Shown: one piece after another, positions 48,205-57,200 of the stretch | How positions within the stretch are numbered: the first letter of the stretch is position 1 | How the letters are laid out: every line of letters begins with the position of its first letter | Origin: Aureliella helgolandensis | Lineage (GTDB): Bacteria; Planctomycetota; Planctomycetia; Pirellulales; Pirellulaceae | Direction of reading: 5' to 3' | Length of the DNA: 64,000 nucleotides | Assembly (NCBI RefSeq): GCF_007752135.1 | Contig: NZ_CP036298.1 | Span: forward strand, 6,812,501-6,876,500 | Translations under genes and position numbers: made by a program | The notes under the pieces: model-generated | Database searches by the model: none | Told to the model about the DNA's origin: nothing | The model's input: only the letters and a program-made list of their open reading frames with translations

Positions 48205-48963
48205 TTAGTTTTTGCTGGACAGGTCAACAGCCGGAATGGTGAGCGAGATTTTCTCTGCACCGGCATTCACATCGATGACCTTTACGACGCCAGAGTTTGC
48301 GGTGACGAGTAGTGTCGTGCCGTCGTTGTCGAGAGCGATTTGATCGACGATTTGTGACATTGACTTGAGGGGTGCCGATTCAGCATTGGGCGTTTCGAAA
48401 GCCATGTGTAGCAACTCGGATTTGGTTGCTAAGTCGAAAACAACAATCTCACCACCCAACGACTTCTTGAACTGTTGCTGCGCGAGTAACGCCATGATCG
48501 GGTCGTACACGGATACGGCTGCGACGCGTTTCCCGTCGGCGCTAAACGCAATTTGTGTCGTCGTGCCGAAGCAGCTTCCCATAGTTGCCTGACGGCCACC
48601 TTCAAGTTGGTGGATGTAGAAACGCGACTCACAGGCTAGGTTGCCGGTACAGTCAGCGAACACAAGACTCTTTTGGTCGGGTGAAAATGTTGGCGCCATT
48701 GCCCGATTCGGCGTGGCGAATTCGTGGAGAACAGTGTCGTTTGAGACAGACAGGACTTGGATCTTTTTGAAGTCGACTGCGACTCGCATTTGGCCATCAG
48801 GGCTTACGGAATGTTCGCTCTTGCTATTGGAATCGGAGCGAAAGCTTAAGGTGTTATTGGACTCAAATCGGAATTTTAAGCCAGGTTCTTGCGCCACCAA
48901 TCCGGCACCGGAATTGAACGCTACGACGATCATAACGACCGCAACCAGAGAGTTTCGAAGCAT
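48205..48963 (-). CDS. Exported beta-propeller (WD40-like) protein, 252 aa
   Basis: A signal peptide (LVAVVMIVVAFNSGAGLVAQ) precedes repeats of about 40-50 residues: HSVSPDGQMRVAVDFKKIQV, APTFSPDQKSLVFADCTGNL, QIAFSADGKRVAAVSVYDPI, QIALDNDGTTLLVTANSGVV. These are WD40-type blades. A binding or scaffold role outside the cytoplasm is likely. Third gene of the cargo block. Confidence 0.7.
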   Translation of the reverse strand: MLRNSLVAVVMIVVAFNSGAGLVAQEPGLKFRFESNNTLSFRSDSNSKSEHSVSPDGQMRVAVDFKKIQVLSVSNDTVLHEFATPNRAMAPTFSPDQKSLVFADCTGNLACESRFYIHQLEGGRQATMGSCFGTTTQIAFSADGKRVAAVSVYDPIMALLAQQQFKKSLGGEIVVFDLATKSELLHMAFETPNAESAPLKSMSQIVDQIALDNDGTTLLVTANSGVVKVIDVNAGAEKISLTIPAVDLSSKN

Positions 48964-49182
48964 GTTTGCTCCTGTTTTGCATTCTGTAAGGGAGTGGATG
49001 GGGCGGCCCCGCGAACAGCGTCTACCTCGACTCTAATTGCGAATAATCGGAATCAGTGCCGTCGATTAAGACGCGTCGACAATCGCCAAAATTCAATCGC
49101 TGTTTGTAGCTGAGCGCACGGCGTTGAACTGTCCACCGCGGAAGAGTCTGACTTCAAGACGCGTTTTGTCGGCGTCTCCAGC

Positions 49183-49728
49183 TCACGGAGTTGTTCGACC
49201 GTCTTCTATTATTGCAGGGCCTGCAGTTGCTTCCAGCGCATGCGGTAGCAGATGCGGCGCCGGGGAGTCTGGAATCCCGAGAATAACGATGAGAGCATCG
49301 GTCTTCGTGCATTGGAGGTAGAACGGATCAGGCATCCGACCGGAGACTGATATCAGCACCGGCGTCTTTTCCTTGAGACGATTCAGAGCCTCATTGCGTT
49401 CCAATCTCCTGCCTTTTAAATCAACGATCCGGTTTTGTGAGTCGTCAGACAGTTGCGTTGCCGGGTGATAGCCCATCGAAAGTGTCAGAACGGCCTCCTC
49501 AACATTGACCTTGAATTCTGGCCATTCGACTTTCGGCTGCTGTTCGCCAACAACCTCCCATGTAATTTTTGGTAACGACAACTGAACCGCCCATCGCTCG
49601 GAGTCTGCAGACGCGATGGCCGCGCCCAAAACGGGAGGAACATCCTTCGGCAAGGCGGCCGGTTCGCTCGCGAGCACAATCCTGCAGGCAATCGAAACTA
49701 GGAGCATGAAGATCGGAAACGTTTTCAT
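49183..49728 (-). CDS. Exported protein of unknown function, 181 aa
   Basis: Signal peptide KTFPIFMLLVSIACRIVLAS. The mature part includes RWAVQLSLPKITWEVVGEQQ, VDLKGRRLERNEALNRLKEK and TPVLISVSGRMPDPFYLQCT, a pattern common in planctomycete secreted proteins. Its 5' end abuts a conserved flank shared with 51400. Confidence 0.6.
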   Translation of the reverse strand: MKTFPIFMLLVSIACRIVLASEPAALPKDVPPVLGAAIASADSERWAVQLSLPKITWEVVGEQQPKVEWPEFKVNVEEAVLTLSMGYHPATQLSDDSQNRIVDLKGRRLERNEALNRLKEKTPVLISVSGRMPDPFYLQCTKTDALIVILGIPDSPAPHLLPHALEATAGPAIIEDGRTTP

Positions 49729-49744
49729 TGTCCATTCCCACTTT

Positions 49745-50165
49745 CTGGCCGAACGACATAGTTATCCCCGAATAGCTTCGGAGGGATTGAACCAATGTGG
49801 CAATTATCCCGCGACGCGCCTGCAAGTCCAATGCATTTCTGCCAAAGGTGGCATAAAATCCCCAAATAAGATTGGCGGAGAAATCATCGCATAATGCCAG
49901 TTATTCCACCATGCTTCGTCCGACAGTGCGGTCTAGGAACACGGTTACCATGTGGCGCAAGTGCGTGGTACCGGGTGCGGTTAACTCAATGACATCGAAT
50001 TGATAGCCCCCCGGTCTCAGGTGTGCGATCGCACTAGCGTCCATGTGGAGCGTTGCAAGTGCGGGCAACGTGGCAGCCGCTGGATCCGGAGCGGCAACGT
50101 TGGCAACGATCGACAGCCTTGCAGCTGAATCGATTTCCACGCAGGGCGATGCACTGTTGATTCAT
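49745..50165 (-). pseudogene. Remnant B of the 148-aa gene with its 3' flank
   Basis: 49910-50165 aligns with 14371-14660 (GTGGAGCGTTGCAA, GCCGCTGGATCCGGAG); an open stub of 79 codons survives at 49901-50140. 49745-49909 is similar to 51400-51545, the flank before remnant C. Right border of the second cargo unit. Confidence 0.75.
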
Positions 50166-50274
50166 TGCCTCAGAATGCAGACCAGACTGCCGCCAGCCGA
50201 CTATCACTGCGACGACAAAACCATTCTAAACGATCGCTATTCCAACCAAAGGAGAGCCTAGGAATAGACAGTAG

Positions 50275-50690
50275 TGCAAGCAACTCAGGTACCGATGGCG
50301 GGAAGTGTTTTTGGCGACTGCAGGCAGCAGTGGTGGTGCGAGAATCTGCGGACTGGCTGCCCCACAGCTGAGCTGCTCAAGCTGGCGGAATCTTGCGAGC
50401 CAACGACTCATGATGAACGCAGGCACGATTGAAACCGGCAATTCCCAATCCCCCCTGATTCGCGAGCCGGGGATCCAGCTGGCAAAAGCCAAGCGTGCCG
50501 AGCTCCCTGGGGCACACACTCGCATCGTGGCAGTTACGCGAGCCAATCGCAAGCTGCAACCCAAACGCCGGGCAAGCGATCGCCCAACGTGCGATCGACT
50601 ATCGCAACGTTACAATGTGAGCTCGATGAATTGCGACCCAACTGTGGATAAGCCAAGATGTTCGACGATTTGGGCTAGGCTACGCCCCCC
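50275..50690 (+). pseudogene. Degenerate copy of the 137-aa gene
   Basis: Aligns along its whole length with 10827-11240: GGAAGTGTTTTTGGCGACTG, AGCTGCTCAAGCTGGCGGAA, CTGTGGATAAGCCAAGATG and the terminal CGACGATTTGGGCTAG. Frameshifts and stops break it. Left border of the third cargo unit. Confidence 0.85.
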
Positions 50691-50819
50691 CCTTAGAGCT
50701 TGTTGACGAAGATGCCTCAAGCCACAATGGACGACATTTAGTGGTCCGGTTTTATAGTTGGCAGAGGAGTTAATGCCAACGCCGGAGTCCATCAGGTTGC
50801 ACCTAAGTGTTCCCGTACT

Positions 50820-51383
50820 TTACCTATATTTTGCAGAAGCTAATTTTACGAGAACACCTCTCCCTCCTTGGTTAAGGAATTCTTCTAGGGAAGCAAGCAA
50901 TTTCTCGATTTTCTTGTGCACCCTTTCTTCTTGAGATACGACGATGCTCTGATTCGGATAATCAATCGAGAACACTCCTGTGCCTCCACGCTCGCGCCAA
51001 GAATCGGGGGCAATGGCTCCACGGATAAGTCTCTCTGCGCTCTGAAGTTGAACGTCGAGAGGTGAATAGGAGCTTATCAGCGGCGCCAGAGAATAAGTTT
51101 TGGTGGATAGCCCGCTTTCGTAGCCGATTGGCTTAACGCCGCACAGGTGTGTTAATATTAAAGCGTTGTCGCTGTTTGGTAATTTGCTGTCGCTAGTTGG
51201 TAGTGTGTTGTCACTATTTGCTAGTCTGTTGTCGTTAGTTGTTGCTGTGTTGTCGATCGTTGACTGTGCGGTGGCGGAACGAACCATGTCGCCCGGTTTC
51301 AAACCGTAGACATATGCGGCGAAAAAAAACGCTGCGACCAGCCAGCCACCAGCACCCAATCCCACCTTCCAATTTCGTTGCAT
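50820..51383 (-). CDS. Membrane-anchored protein with heptapeptide repeat and planctomycete STN-like domain, 187 aa
   Basis: ATG at 51383. N-terminal helix (GGWLVAAFFFAAYVYGL). Residues about 50-85 are a tandem repeat (NDNRLAN, SDNTLPT, SDSKLPN, SDNALIL), encoded by 21-bp DNA repeats at 51170-51260. The C-terminal domain LIRGAIAPDSWRERGGTGVF and IDYPNQSIVVSQEERVHKKI follows a pattern widespread in planctomycete secretin-like proteins. Cargo of the third unit. Confidence 0.65.
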   Translation of the reverse strand: MQRNWKVGLGAGGWLVAAFFFAAYVYGLKPGDMVRSATAQSTIDNTATTNDNRLANSDNTLPTSDSKLPNSDNALILTHLCGVKPIGYESGLSTKTYSLAPLISSYSPLDVQLQSAERLIRGAIAPDSWRERGGTGVFSIDYPNQSIVVSQEERVHKKIEKLLASLEEFLNQGGRGVLVKLASAKYR

Positions 51384-51399
51384 GTCAAATCCTTTTTTT

Positions 51400-51765
51400 G
51401 TCTGCGGGAAGAACATAAGTACCCCCGAACAAATCTGGGGGGGAATGGCCCAATGTGGCTATTGTCACGCAACATTGCCAACAGGTCCAATGCAATCCTG
51501 ACCAAGTTGGCACAAAATCCAATAAGTTGGCAGAGAAATCAACGCGTAATGCCAGCAATTCCGCCACCCATCTACCGGCAATTGCGACGGGAAATACAGT
51601 CACCTTGTGTCTGGGACTAGATTGCGTAGTGTCCGCTATGGTGAGCTCGGTAAGGTCGAATTGATATTCCCCCGATCGCAGGTGGGCGATCACACTGACG
51701 CCGATGTGCAGCGTAACAAGGGAATCGCTAGTCCAGACCAACGTGGCTGCAGCCCCAGCGGATGC
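51400..51765 (-). pseudogene. Remnant C of the 148-aa gene with its 3' flank
   Basis: 51545-51765 aligns with 14362-14580 (TATGGTGAGCTCGGTAAG, GAATTGATATTCCCCC, CAAGGGAATCGCTAGTC). 51400-51545 matches the flank of remnant B. Frame broken. Confidence 0.75.
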
Positions 51766-52305
51766 AACGCGTCCGTGATTGCCATCTTCACGCATCCCGA
51801 TTAGGCGGCCCGACCCAAGAGGCAGCCCTAGCGCGAGCAGTACAAAGTGGCGAGCTACTACGATTCGCGCTGTCGAGCCACTTCAAGCACAGCACCTCTG
51901 CCGAGCCGATCTACCGCAACCGATTCGGCACGCTGTTCCCTCCCAGCCCCCAGCACCACGGTCGAAAAACTGCTGCCCGTCCTGCTGGGAGCTGCTGGCG
52001 GTGGTGGCGATACTCACTATCTATTTACACTCACCGCCGCCATGAGCAGTGGCTACGGCACAGCCACAATTCGCACAATGTCCGATGCTGAGGAAATTGA
52101 AACAGGCGCAGTAGTGGCCGGGACTCTTGGCCTATTCGATGGGCTCGCAATTGGGCAACGTGGAATCTGCATCAAGTCAGGTGCAAATTATTACGCGATC
52201 GGCCCATACGTCACCCAAGTACGTTGGGACGATCCCGACCTGGAATACACAAAGGACGACGGCACCAACTGGACCAACATCGATACAGCTGAGGATTGTT
52301 CGTAA
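51755..52305 (+). pseudogene. Deletion fusion of the exported 236-aa gene to the tail-tip 270-aa gene
   Basis: 51755-51945 aligns with 19443-19640 of the exported-protein gene (CATCTTCACGCATCCCGA). At about 51945 it switches to the equivalent of 35612 (AGCACCACGGTCGAAAA) and continues to the stop at 52305. The two parts are in different frames. Everything from membrane module to tape measure is missing, about 16 kb by comparison with prophage 1. Confidence 0.8.
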
Positions 52306-52877
52306 TGCATTTCTATCCGCTGCACTGGCGTGCCGGGCTGCCAATGTTGATGGGGCACTTGCAAACGATCGGTGGACATTTGGCAAGGACAACTACAGGA
52401 CCTCGGCATCTAGCAAAATGTGGCGGCTGCGACTGTTGCGGATCGATCGAGTTTGCGAGCGGCACCGATATCTATTCCACGAGCTGTGGCGGATGGTCCG
52501 GCGGTGGAACCGATACCGTCTCCGGTCCTGTCGGAGCAATCAGCGTTTGCACGGATCCAGATGGGCAGGACCTGGGTATCGTCGAGTTTACGCGCGAGCA
52601 ATCCTACAGCAAAACCGGGGAGGCAGATCGAGACTGCTCGATCTATGAAAAGTGGCTTGTGCGAGCTGTGGCAGAGGAAAGCGTTTTCGGCGTGTACTGC
52701 AGCATTGAATACACGCTAGACGCAGTAACGGTATCTGGCAGCGCTCCACCCAATGCATTGGATCCAGCTGGATGCACCTATCGGCAATGCGACGGCCACA
52801 CGTTGGGAGTCAAGCTAGCGTTTTATACAAGCTACGTTGGAACGGGACCGTTTGCATTTGAGTGGACCCCATGCTAG
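52305..52877 (+). CDS. Cysteine-rich tail-associated protein, homologue in element 2, 190 aa
   Basis: ATG overlapping the upstream TAA. Intact homologue of the 176-aa gene at 35967: HLAKCGGCDCCGSIEF, SCGGWSGGGTDTVSGPVGAI, YRQCDGHTLG, FAFEWTPC. The two proteins differ at many positions but keep the Cys pattern. It stays open in an otherwise degraded element. Confidence 0.6.
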   Translation: MHFYPLHWRAGLPMLMGHLQTIGGHLARTTTGPRHLAKCGGCDCCGSIEFASGTDIYSTSCGGWSGGGTDTVSGPVGAISVCTDPDGQDLGIVEFTREQSYSKTGEADRDCSIYEKWLVRAVAEESVFGVYCSIEYTLDAVTVSGSAPPNALDPAGCTYRQCDGHTLGVKLAFYTSYVGTGPFAFEWTPC

Positions 52878-53212
52878 ACAACCATTTCGATTGTCGCTGC
52901 GAGTGCGGGTGGCCATTTCGCTTGCGTGGGATTTCCGCCATCGACGTAAAGTGCCCCAGTTGCTCCACCAAGTTTCGCTGCGTTGCTGGATCCTTGGGCC
53001 CACGCCCACCTGCAACTAATGCCCCCGCCTGGACTCGGTTGATCGCGCTAGCCAAGTCGCGATCAGACGTTGGCATCGGTGACACGATCGAGCGATTGTT
53101 CAGCTACATTGGGGGCAACGTGTTCAAGCGTCTGCACCACCGGTTCTATGGAAAGCCATGTGGATGCAAATCCCGGCGCGATGCATTCAATCGCCGGTAT
53201 CCCTATCGATAG
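52871..53212 (+). CDS. Zinc-ribbon phage protein, homologue in element 2, 113 aa
   Basis: ATG at 52871 overlapping the previous gene. DCRCECGWPFRLRG and VKCPSCSTKFRC form the zinc ribbon; GSLGPRPPATNAPAWTRLIA and the RRYPYR end match the 110-aa protein at 36499. The frame is intact. Confidence 0.6.
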   Translation: MLDNHFDCRCECGWPFRLRGISAIDVKCPSCSTKFRCVAGSLGPRPPATNAPAWTRLIALAKSRSDVGIGDTIERLFSYIGGNVFKRLHHRFYGKPCGCKSRRDAFNRRYPYR

Positions 53213-53217
53213 GTCTT

Positions 53218-53701
53218 CCCGTTGCGATCGAGCCACTATTCGCTTCACAGCGCAGAGAAAGAAAGTGTGCACATCAGCGCGGTTGTTCCCTATGGGGTCC
53301 CCCGTCGAAATCCCCAAAGGGACCCGCCAAACTATCTACACATCAATTCATAAACGGAAACGCAAAACTTCGCCTTGAGCGCCCAGCCGGATGAGCATTT
53401 GACGGCGTGGCATGGGACGTCTCCACTCTTTCCAGTAGCACATGCGAATGGGTCTGCAAATCCAACAGTCCAGGTGAGCGAAGATCCTCAGTTGGAGATG
53501 CCGGGGATGCAGAATTCACTCACCACCCGATGGAAGATCAATTTGAAGATTCCTGAATCCGGCTGCCGCATTCAGATGGAATTGTGTTCGAGGATGTGGA
53601 TAATTGGGAGCAGTTTAAGGATAATTGCGTACTTCGCCCTGGGATAATACCTATGAAAGTCGCATTATTCTCATTGACCAATGATAATAACAAGTTCTGC
53701 C
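53218..53701. repeat. 484-bp conserved leader upstream of cassette array 2, ending in an attI-like site
   Basis: Nearly identical to 36837-37320. Ends AACAAGTTCTGCC (53689-53701), after which the first cassette differs from array 1. Confidence 0.65.
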
Positions 53702-53721
53702 TTTTGCTCGAGCGTTTTGCA

Positions 53722-54234
53722 ATGCGAATGCAAACTCCAATACGAACTTTGCTGGTGCTGACTGCTGTATTCGGCGTGGTTCTTAGCGTAGGGTTTAACG
53801 GTATTGAAACAATCGCACTCATGTTGCCTCCTGCAATCTGCGTTTCTGTATTTGTGGTTCTTTGGCGTCGACACCGGCCCAAAAGTGCAACTGTAGTTCT
53901 AGCTGCGTATCTTTGCCTTTGGCTGATAACCGCTGTATTTGGTCCCCAAAGCGTGAGGACCAGCTTCGAGCGGAAAATGTCTAGTACCGGAAGCGAGAAC
54001 GTTTCATCGCAATACAATCGACATGAAGACTACGCTTTGGATCGACTTGCCCCTCGATCGACAGCGCCATGGCACTACATTACTACACGGTCAACTCCCT
54101 GTCCGCTTGTCGTGATTGCTGACCACGGGATGATGAATCCCTACAATGCTGGGTCCGGTGCGACAGAATGGATTGTTTGGGCTGGGCGACCGATTGGCGT
54201 ACTTTGGCGACCCTCCTGGTGGGTGCGTTGCTAA
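53722..54234 (+). CDS. Cassette 1' (array 2): membrane protein, 170 aa
   Basis: ATG at 53722, 21 bases into the cassette. Three helices (TLLVLTAVFGVVLSVGFNGI, IALMLPPAICVSVFVVLWRR, ATVVLAAYLCLWLITAVFGP) then a soluble domain (CPLVVIADHGMMNPYNAGSG). Not present in array 1. Confidence 0.6.
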   Translation: MRMQTPIRTLLVLTAVFGVVLSVGFNGIETIALMLPPAICVSVFVVLWRRHRPKSATVVLAAYLCLWLITAVFGPQSVRTSFERKMSSTGSENVSSQYNRHEDYALDRLAPRSTAPWHYITTRSTPCPLVVIADHGMMNPYNAGSGATEWIVWAGRPIGVLWRPSWWVRC

Positions 54235-54241
54235 GGACCTG

Positions 54242-54330
54242 GCAGAACCAAGCGTTGCAACGAAGCCGCCGAGATCGTCCGACTTACTAACACATCAACC
54301 CCGGCGGCTCGCTGAACGCGGTCGTTCGCC
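54242..54330 (+). repeat. attC site 1', array 2
   Basis: GCAGAACCAAGCGTTGCAACG and AAGCCGCCG pair with CGGCGGCT and CGCTGAACGCGGTCGTTCGCC. The R-box is GTTCGCC. Confidence 0.75.
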
Positions 54331-54352
54331 TTCAGAGCTTTGAATACAACGC

Positions 54353-54904
54353 ATGGAACGAACCATTACTTGTTCGCCAGCCGACGATGCACCAATTGTC
54401 CTATTTGCCGCCGCCGCGTTCGCCGCGTTCTTTGGGTATCTTGCCCTCACGGGTAGTGGGGTCAATCAGATCACAACTTATGGAGCTTTATTGTTTTCCA
54501 TCTGTGCATTTGCCGCAAAGCTTCTACAACTAATCTGGCGCGAAGACTACACCACGACAGTTTCTCATGGCGCTCTGAGATTCGAAAGGTTTCCCGACAG
54601 AAAACTGAAGTTGGATTTCGCAAAACCAGACGTTTCATTTATGCGCTCGAAGACGCGCCCATGGTACTACGGGGGCGATCATCGTTCCCTACCAATATGC
54701 CTCCATCTCAATGATGGTAAAGTAGTCGAAATTGATGTACGATTTATCTGGGATGGCAATCGGGCCGAATTCCTGCAAGCGGTGCGTGAGCTTTGGGGTT
54801 CAGGCTACGACGGCGATAGCCAAAAGCAGGCGAACCACGAAATGCACCAAAGTTCCGGTGGCTCGTCGATCCTACACAAACAGTCACCTCCCGGAACTTG
54901 GTGA
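54353..54904 (+). CDS. Cassette 2' (array 2): membrane protein, 183 aa
   Basis: Two N-terminal helices (PIVLFAAAAFAAFFGYLALT, TTYGALLFSICAFAAKLLQL) and a cytoplasmic beta-rich domain (CLHLNDGKVVEIDVRFIWDG). The C-terminal 28 or so residues are encoded by the attC itself, so the cassette lacks an earlier stop. Confidence 0.6.
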   Translation: MERTITCSPADDAPIVLFAAAAFAAFFGYLALTGSGVNQITTYGALLFSICAFAAKLLQLIWREDYTTTVSHGALRFERFPDRKLKLDFAKPDVSFMRSKTRPWYYGGDHRSLPICLHLNDGKVVEIDVRFIWDGNRAEFLQAVRELWGSGYDGDSQKQANHEMHQSSGGSSILHKQSPPGTW

Positions 54905-54921
54905 TTTCAATCGTTATTTGC
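54829..54921 (+). repeat. attC site 2', array 2
   Basis: GGCGAACCACGAAATGCACC and AAAGTTCCGG pair with CCGGAACTT and GGTGATTTCAATCGTTATTTG. The R-box is GTTATTT. Confidence 0.75.
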
Positions 54922-54924
54922 CTT

Positions 54925-55416
54925 ATGCGAAAAATATCATTACTATTGCTGATCGTCGCATTGGGTTGCAACTCACATGAGGATAGCGATTTCGCATCGT
55001 CAAGCGAAACTTCGATACTGGAAACTGATCGCCCAATATCTATCGTTGCAGTTCCTCGCCCCAATTCCGGTCAATTCTCCACAGATCTGGCGACTAAGCT
55101 ACTCCCCGAATTTCTCGCAAAATCGGTTGCGGTATCGGCAATGGACAATGTTGTTACGGGATGGAAGTCGCCAACTCAAGGAATCCGAATCCATGTGAGC
55201 GCCGAAGATACCGTTCATATCGTAGACTATCTTGGAGTGGCTTCCGTCGGCCTTGGCACTATCCCCGATGCACTCAATTCAACAATGACTTTGGGAAACG
55301 AACGCAGTGTTCTGTTAACATCGGATACTACAGGATGGGAAACACCCACGAAACAAAAGGTCGTCGAGGTTCTCTTTCAACCTTCAGTACAAATCTATAT
55401 CGCAAGCGGCAAATAA
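54925..55416 (+). CDS. Cassette 3' (array 2): lipoprotein, 163 aa
   Basis: Start MRKISLLLLIVALGCNSHED with lipobox LIVALGC. Soluble mature part (FSTDLATKLLPEFLAKSVAV, GIRIHVSAEDTVHIVDYLGV). The start lies only three bases after the attC. Function unknown. Confidence 0.65.
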   Translation: MRKISLLLLIVALGCNSHEDSDFASSSETSILETDRPISIVAVPRPNSGQFSTDLATKLLPEFLAKSVAVSAMDNVVTGWKSPTQGIRIHVSAEDTVHIVDYLGVASVGLGTIPDALNSTMTLGNERSVLLTSDTTGWETPTKQKVVEVLFQPSVQIYIASGK

Positions 55417-55501
55417 CCAAGTGTTGCACGTGAGTTCCGGTGGCACGACAGCTCTGCACAACCAGTCAACCTCCGGAACCCCGTGAACACTAACGTTCGC
55501 C
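55411..55501 (+). repeat. attC site 3', array 2
   Basis: AAATAACCAAGTGTTGCACG and TGAGTTCCGG pair with CCGGAACC and CCGTGAACACTAACGTTCGCC. The R-box is GTTCGCC. Confidence 0.7.
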
Positions 55502-55518
55502 ACGCATGACAGGCTCAA

Positions 55519-55977
55519 ATGACACGCATCCGCTTATCGCTAGCGAGCATTTTTTGGCTAACCGCCACTGTTGCCTTAGCAATCGCGCTGATCTATTCGC
55601 GAGTGGAGATTTCACAACTCACAAGAGAGCTCAGGAACGTTGTTCCATTGCGCGAAATGGAAATTGCAGCTCAGATTGAGCGGCAAACTTCAGCGGTAAA
55701 GCTCCCAGTATCCATAACCAGCACCATGTATTCGGGAAACACCTATTTGATCGAATTCGAGTACTTTGATCCGTTGACAGGTACGCGGACTCCATCTTCG
55801 TTCAAATTGCGCTACGAGCAAAATGGGCGCCACGTTGGAGCGATTAGGGATGATCCGTTCTTGTCGCCGCAACCAGACGAAGGCGGAGAGCGCGGTTTGC
55901 GCATCACCGTTATCGACCCGCTCTTCGCAGAACTCGCAAACGAGTATGATGCGAAAACTCAAGCACTTACAAAATAA
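55519..55977 (+). CDS. Cassette 4' (array 2): membrane-anchored protein, 152 aa
   Basis: An N-terminal helix (LASIFWLTATVALAIALIYS) is followed by a short coiled coil and a beta-rich domain (NTYLIEFEYFDPLTGTRTPS, FKLRYEQNGRHVGAIRDDPF). The start resembles planctomycete proteins with an SLRTLFWLTA-type anchor. Function unknown. Confidence 0.6.
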   Translation: MTRIRLSLASIFWLTATVALAIALIYSRVEISQLTRELRNVVPLREMEIAAQIERQTSAVKLPVSITSTMYSGNTYLIEFEYFDPLTGTRTPSSFKLRYEQNGRHVGAIRDDPFLSPQPDEGGERGLRITVIDPLFAELANEYDAKTQALTK

Positions 55978-56006
55978 CATAGAACGCTTAAACCAAAGCG
56001 ATGGTG

Positions 56007-56094
56007 GCGAACCACGGATTGAACCAAAGTCGCCGAGCCAGCGCAGCTTGCTAACAAGTCAAACCCGGCGACTTGGTTAATCCAAACGTTCGCC
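56007..56094 (+). repeat. attC site 4', array 2
   Basis: GGCGAACCACGGATTGAACC and AAAGTCGCCG pair with CGGCGACTT and GGTTAATCCAAACGTTCGCC. The R-box is GTTCGCC. Confidence 0.75.
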
Positions 56095-56143
56095 GATAGG
56101 CACACAAACGAATCCTTCATACTTGAACCACGGACTGTAGAAA

Positions 56144-56392
56144 ATGGAAACGATGCTTGGCATCCTTGCGATGGCCGCACTTGCAGCAGGCGTTATTGGC
56201 TGGCTCTGGATTACCGTAATGGCGTTCAGTGAAGGCGAAACTCTTTGGGGAGTCGGTTGTATGATCATTTCTCCGTTGTGTATCGTATATGGCCTGATGA
56301 ACTTCCAAGAGCTGAAACTTCCGTTCTTTTTGGTCCTCGGTGGCTTCGTGGGGCGTATCGCGATTGGGGCAATTACAATCGGGATGAGCTAA
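56144..56392 (+). CDS. Cassette 5' (array 2): small membrane protein, 82 aa
   Basis: Three hydrophobic segments (LGILAMAALAAGVIGWLWIT, LWGVGCMIISPLCIVYGLMN, FFLVLGGFVGRIAIGAITIG). Followed by an attC that an IS110-type element interrupts. Confidence 0.6.
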   Translation: METMLGILAMAALAAGVIGWLWITVMAFSEGETLWGVGCMIISPLCIVYGLMNFQELKLPFFLVLGGFVGRIAIGAITIGMS

Positions 56393-56422
56393 GCTTTACG
56401 CCTTGCTTCCAAAGCACACGGC

Positions 56423-56509
56423 GGCGAACCATGTGATGCAGCGGAGGACGGGTGGCCCGTTTTCTCGTCTGGTTGCACGTCGTTCGCCCGTCCCCGCTGA
56501 TCACCGCCG
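56423..56509 (+). repeat. attC site 5', array 2, interrupted at its R-box
   Basis: GGCGAACCATGTGATGCAGCG and GAGGACGGG pair with CCCGTCC and CCGCTGATCACCGCCG, but instead of the expected GTT the sequence turns into GACTATG and the inverted repeat of an IS110-type element. The attC is otherwise complete. Confidence 0.7.
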
Positions 56510-56530
56510 ACTATGAAGTCCTGGGTTTGG

Positions 56531-57200
56531 CAAGTGACGGTCGCCACTTTTTTTGAATTCTTTTATTCAGTCATATCATGACGCGGTTTAGCCACTTGGA
56601 AGTTGCCTTCGCTAGAGAGCTTCGAGGGAGTATCGCTTCGGCCGGTGCACAATGTGCTTGTCAAGGATGTTTGATTAAACGACTATTCGAGGTGCGAACG
56701 CGTTTCACACTTCTGCTCCTGCTCACTTGGAGCAGGTCGCGTTCCCTCAGTTATCCATGCACGGTTCAAAGCATCGTTGTCGATGATGAGTCCGTGTTGG
56801 CTGCAGCTTGCCTGGAGGCTTCGGTGAGCAGCAAGCTACCTTCCGTTGGTGTGGCACATTCTTTAGGGCGACGTGTCTGACGTTCCGGCGATCCTGCGCG
56901 ATCGGTCCATGGGAATCAGTCAGTGGTCAATTGGTGTCGGTGCTCAGCACATTTGGGTTGGTCTTGTCCTTGTCAAGTGTTCTCGTGTCTGGCGAAAGGG
57001 CTCCTGTGAACTCAGTTGGTATCGGTATTGAATGAGTCTGTTCAACTAGTGACGTGTCAAAAGGCTACGAGGTGCCGATTCGTTCTGCCGATGTCAATGC
57101 ATCAGGCGGCGCGTACAGGTTGTCCCTCGTAGCGGTGGGGAAAAAGGGCGAGCAAGGCCGATTCGTTCTGTCGATGTTAGTGTGCTAAGGGGTACGCTCA
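56531..57200 (-). ncRNA. Non-coding end of the IS1111-type element, candidate bridge RNA region
   Basis: No protein gene is supported here. It lies between the transposase stop and the left inverted repeat. It contains GCCGATTCGTTCTGYCGATGT twice (57074-57094, 57157-57177) with CATCAGGC following each. A structured guide RNA is expected in IS1111-type elements at this end; its exact limits cannot be read off. Confidence 0.35.

Noticed and set aside
51170-51260. Short regular repeats resembling a CRISPR array
   Set aside because: Units are 21 bp, contiguous without spacers and in frame in a gene.
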